From the NCBI GenBank assembly GCA_039923155.1, contig JBDTDI010000242.1, positions 1 to 6,902 of the forward strand: a DNA stretch of 6,902 nt, in the 5' to 3' direction. Shown here one piece after another: positions 5,939-6,902 of this stretch. Every line of letters starts with the position of its first letter. The first letter of the stretch is position 1. The DNA comes from Rhodococcus_D sp039923155. Its GTDB lineage: Bacteria > Actinomycetota > Actinomycetes > Mycobacteriales > Mycobacteriaceae. The notes under the pieces are model-generated. The model was not told the origin of the DNA. It did no database searches and saw only the letters and a list, made by a program, of their open reading frames with translations. The position numbers and the translations under genes were made by a program.

Positions 5939-6902
5939 TGCGGGTACTGGCGCAGATGGCGATGGTGATGAACCTGGACAAGTGCATCGGGTGCCACACC
6001 TGTTCGGTGACGTGCAAGCAGGTGTGGACGAACCGCTCCGGGGCCGAGCTCGCGTGGTTCAACAACGTCGAGACCCGGCCGGGCCAGGGTTATCCGCGGA
6101 CCTACGAGGACCAGGAACGGTGGAAGGGCGGCTGGACGCTGGGCCGCCGCGGCCGGCTGAAGCTCAAGGCCGGCGGGCGCCTGAAGAACCTCGCGACCAT
6201 CTTTTCGAACCCCAACCTGCCCGGCATCAACGACTACTACGAGCCGTGGACCTACGACTACGAGAACCTCACCACCGCCCCGGCCCAGGACCACATGCCG
6301 GTGGCCCGACCCAAGTCGCTGCTCACCGCGGAGAACACGAAGATCAAGTGGTCCTCGAACTGGGACGACGACCTCGCCGGGTCCGTCGAGCAGGGACACA
6401 ACGACCCGATCCTCAAACAGGTCGGCGACAAGGTCAAGTTCTCCTACGAGCAGGCGTTCATGTTCTACCTGCCACGGATCTGCGAACACTGCCTGAACCC
6501 CTCGTGCGTCGCGTCGTGCCCCACCGGCGCGATCTACAAGCGCGAGGAGGACGGCATCGTGCTCGTCGACCAGGATCGGTGCCGGGGGTGGCGACAGTGC
6601 GTGACCGGGTGCCCGTACAAGAAGATGTACTTCAACCACAAGACCGGCAAGGTCGAGAAGTGCACGTTCTGCTACCCGCGCATCGAGGTGGGTCAGCCCA
6701 CCATCTGCTCGGAGACCTGTGTGGGGCGGCTGCGCTACCTCGGCCTCATGCTCTACGACGCCGATCGGGTGCTGGAGGCGGCATCCACCACGGACGAGCA
6801 CGGACTCTACGAGGCCCAGCGGAGCGTGTTTCTCGACCCGAACGATCCTGAGGTCATCCGCGAGGCCCGGAAGGCGGACATTCCGGAGGACTGGATCGCG
6901 GC
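5938..6902 (+). CDS. narH: Respiratory nitrate reductase beta subunit NarH, 3' end missing
   Basis: Electron-transfer subunit with four iron-sulfur clusters, linking quinol oxidation in NarI to NarG. The window holds the first 321 codons of an expected 480-560. The frame is open to the right edge. Four cysteine groups are visible: C16, C19, C22, C26 (DKCIGCHTCSVTC); C182, C185, C190, C194 (CEHCLNPSCVASC); C215, C221, C225 (CRGWRQCVTGC); and C242, C245, C257, C261. W218 stands where a fourth Cys would be in the third group, which is normal for NarH and marks the [3Fe-4S] cluster. The actinobacterial ETRPGQGYPRTYEDQERW segment follows the first group. The start at 5938 is fixed by the strong ribosome binding site and by TGATG overlap with narG, implying one operon and translational coupling. 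narJ and narI are expected next but lie outside. No frameshift or missing ligand is seen. Confidence 0.96.
   Translation, partial: MRVLAQMAMVMNLDKCIGCHTCSVTCKQVWTNRSGAELAWFNNVETRPGQGYPRTYEDQERWKGGWTLGRRGRLKLKAGGRLKNLATIFSNPNLPGINDYYEPWTYDYENLTTAPAQDHMPVARPKSLLTAENTKIKWSSNWDDDLAGSVEQGHNDPILKQVGDKVKFSYEQAFMFYLPRICEHCLNPSCVASCPTGAIYKREEDGIVLVDQDRCRGWRQCVTGCPYKKMYFNHKTGKVEKCTFCYPRIEVGQPTICSETCVGRLRYLGLMLYDADRVLEAASTTDEHGLYEAQRSVFLDPNDPEVIREARKADIPEDWIA

Noticed and set aside
6580..6612. Trp in place of Cys in the third NarH iron-sulfur motif (CRGWRQC)
   Set aside because: It looks like a lost ligand, but this Trp is the normal state in NarH and gives the [3Fe-4S] cluster.
5863..6801. A 312-codon minus-strand frame and a 289-codon plus-strand frame over narH
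   Set aside because: Both are shadows of narH, whose frame shows all four cysteine cluster groups and a strong ribosome binding site.

Overview
The window comes from a high-GC actinobacterium. Codon third positions are strongly G/C, GTG appears as a start codon, and the NarG and NarH sequences look like the Mycobacterium/Pseudonocardiales/Streptomyces type. I cannot name the genus from sequence alone. The content is the front half of a respiratory nitrate-reduction locus.

Layout. Bases 1-1004 (+) hold a NarK-type major facilitator nitrate/nitrite transporter that has lost its start beyond the left edge. Bases 999-2051 (-) hold a ten-helix TDT-family (TehA/SLAC1-like) membrane protein. It converges on narK so tightly that the two stop codons overlap in one 6-bp palindrome. 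Bases 2052-2233 form a divergent control region. It carries a candidate leaderless promoter for the TDT gene, a 32-codon upstream ORF with an excellent Shine-Dalgarno sequence whose stop overlaps the narG start, and a 7-bp perfect hairpin. Bases 2234-5938 (+) hold complete narG, the catalytic molybdenum subunit. Bases 5938-6902 (+) hold narH, the four-cluster iron-sulfur subunit, cut off by the right edge.

How they work together. NarK brings nitrate in and/or lets nitrite out. NarG reduces nitrate to nitrite on the cytoplasmic side, and NarH passes it electrons from the membrane quinol-oxidising subunit NarI. NarI, and the chaperone NarJ, are expected just downstream but are not in the window. 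The TDT protein's substrate is unknown. Its position between a nitrate transporter and nitrate reductase suggests an anion (nitrate/nitrite or similar) channel or exporter, but this is inference.

I see no mobile element, CRISPR array, tRNA, rRNA or clear intrinsic terminator. The core content is a well-known system. The less explained parts are the narG leader (upstream ORF plus hairpin) and the TDT gene.
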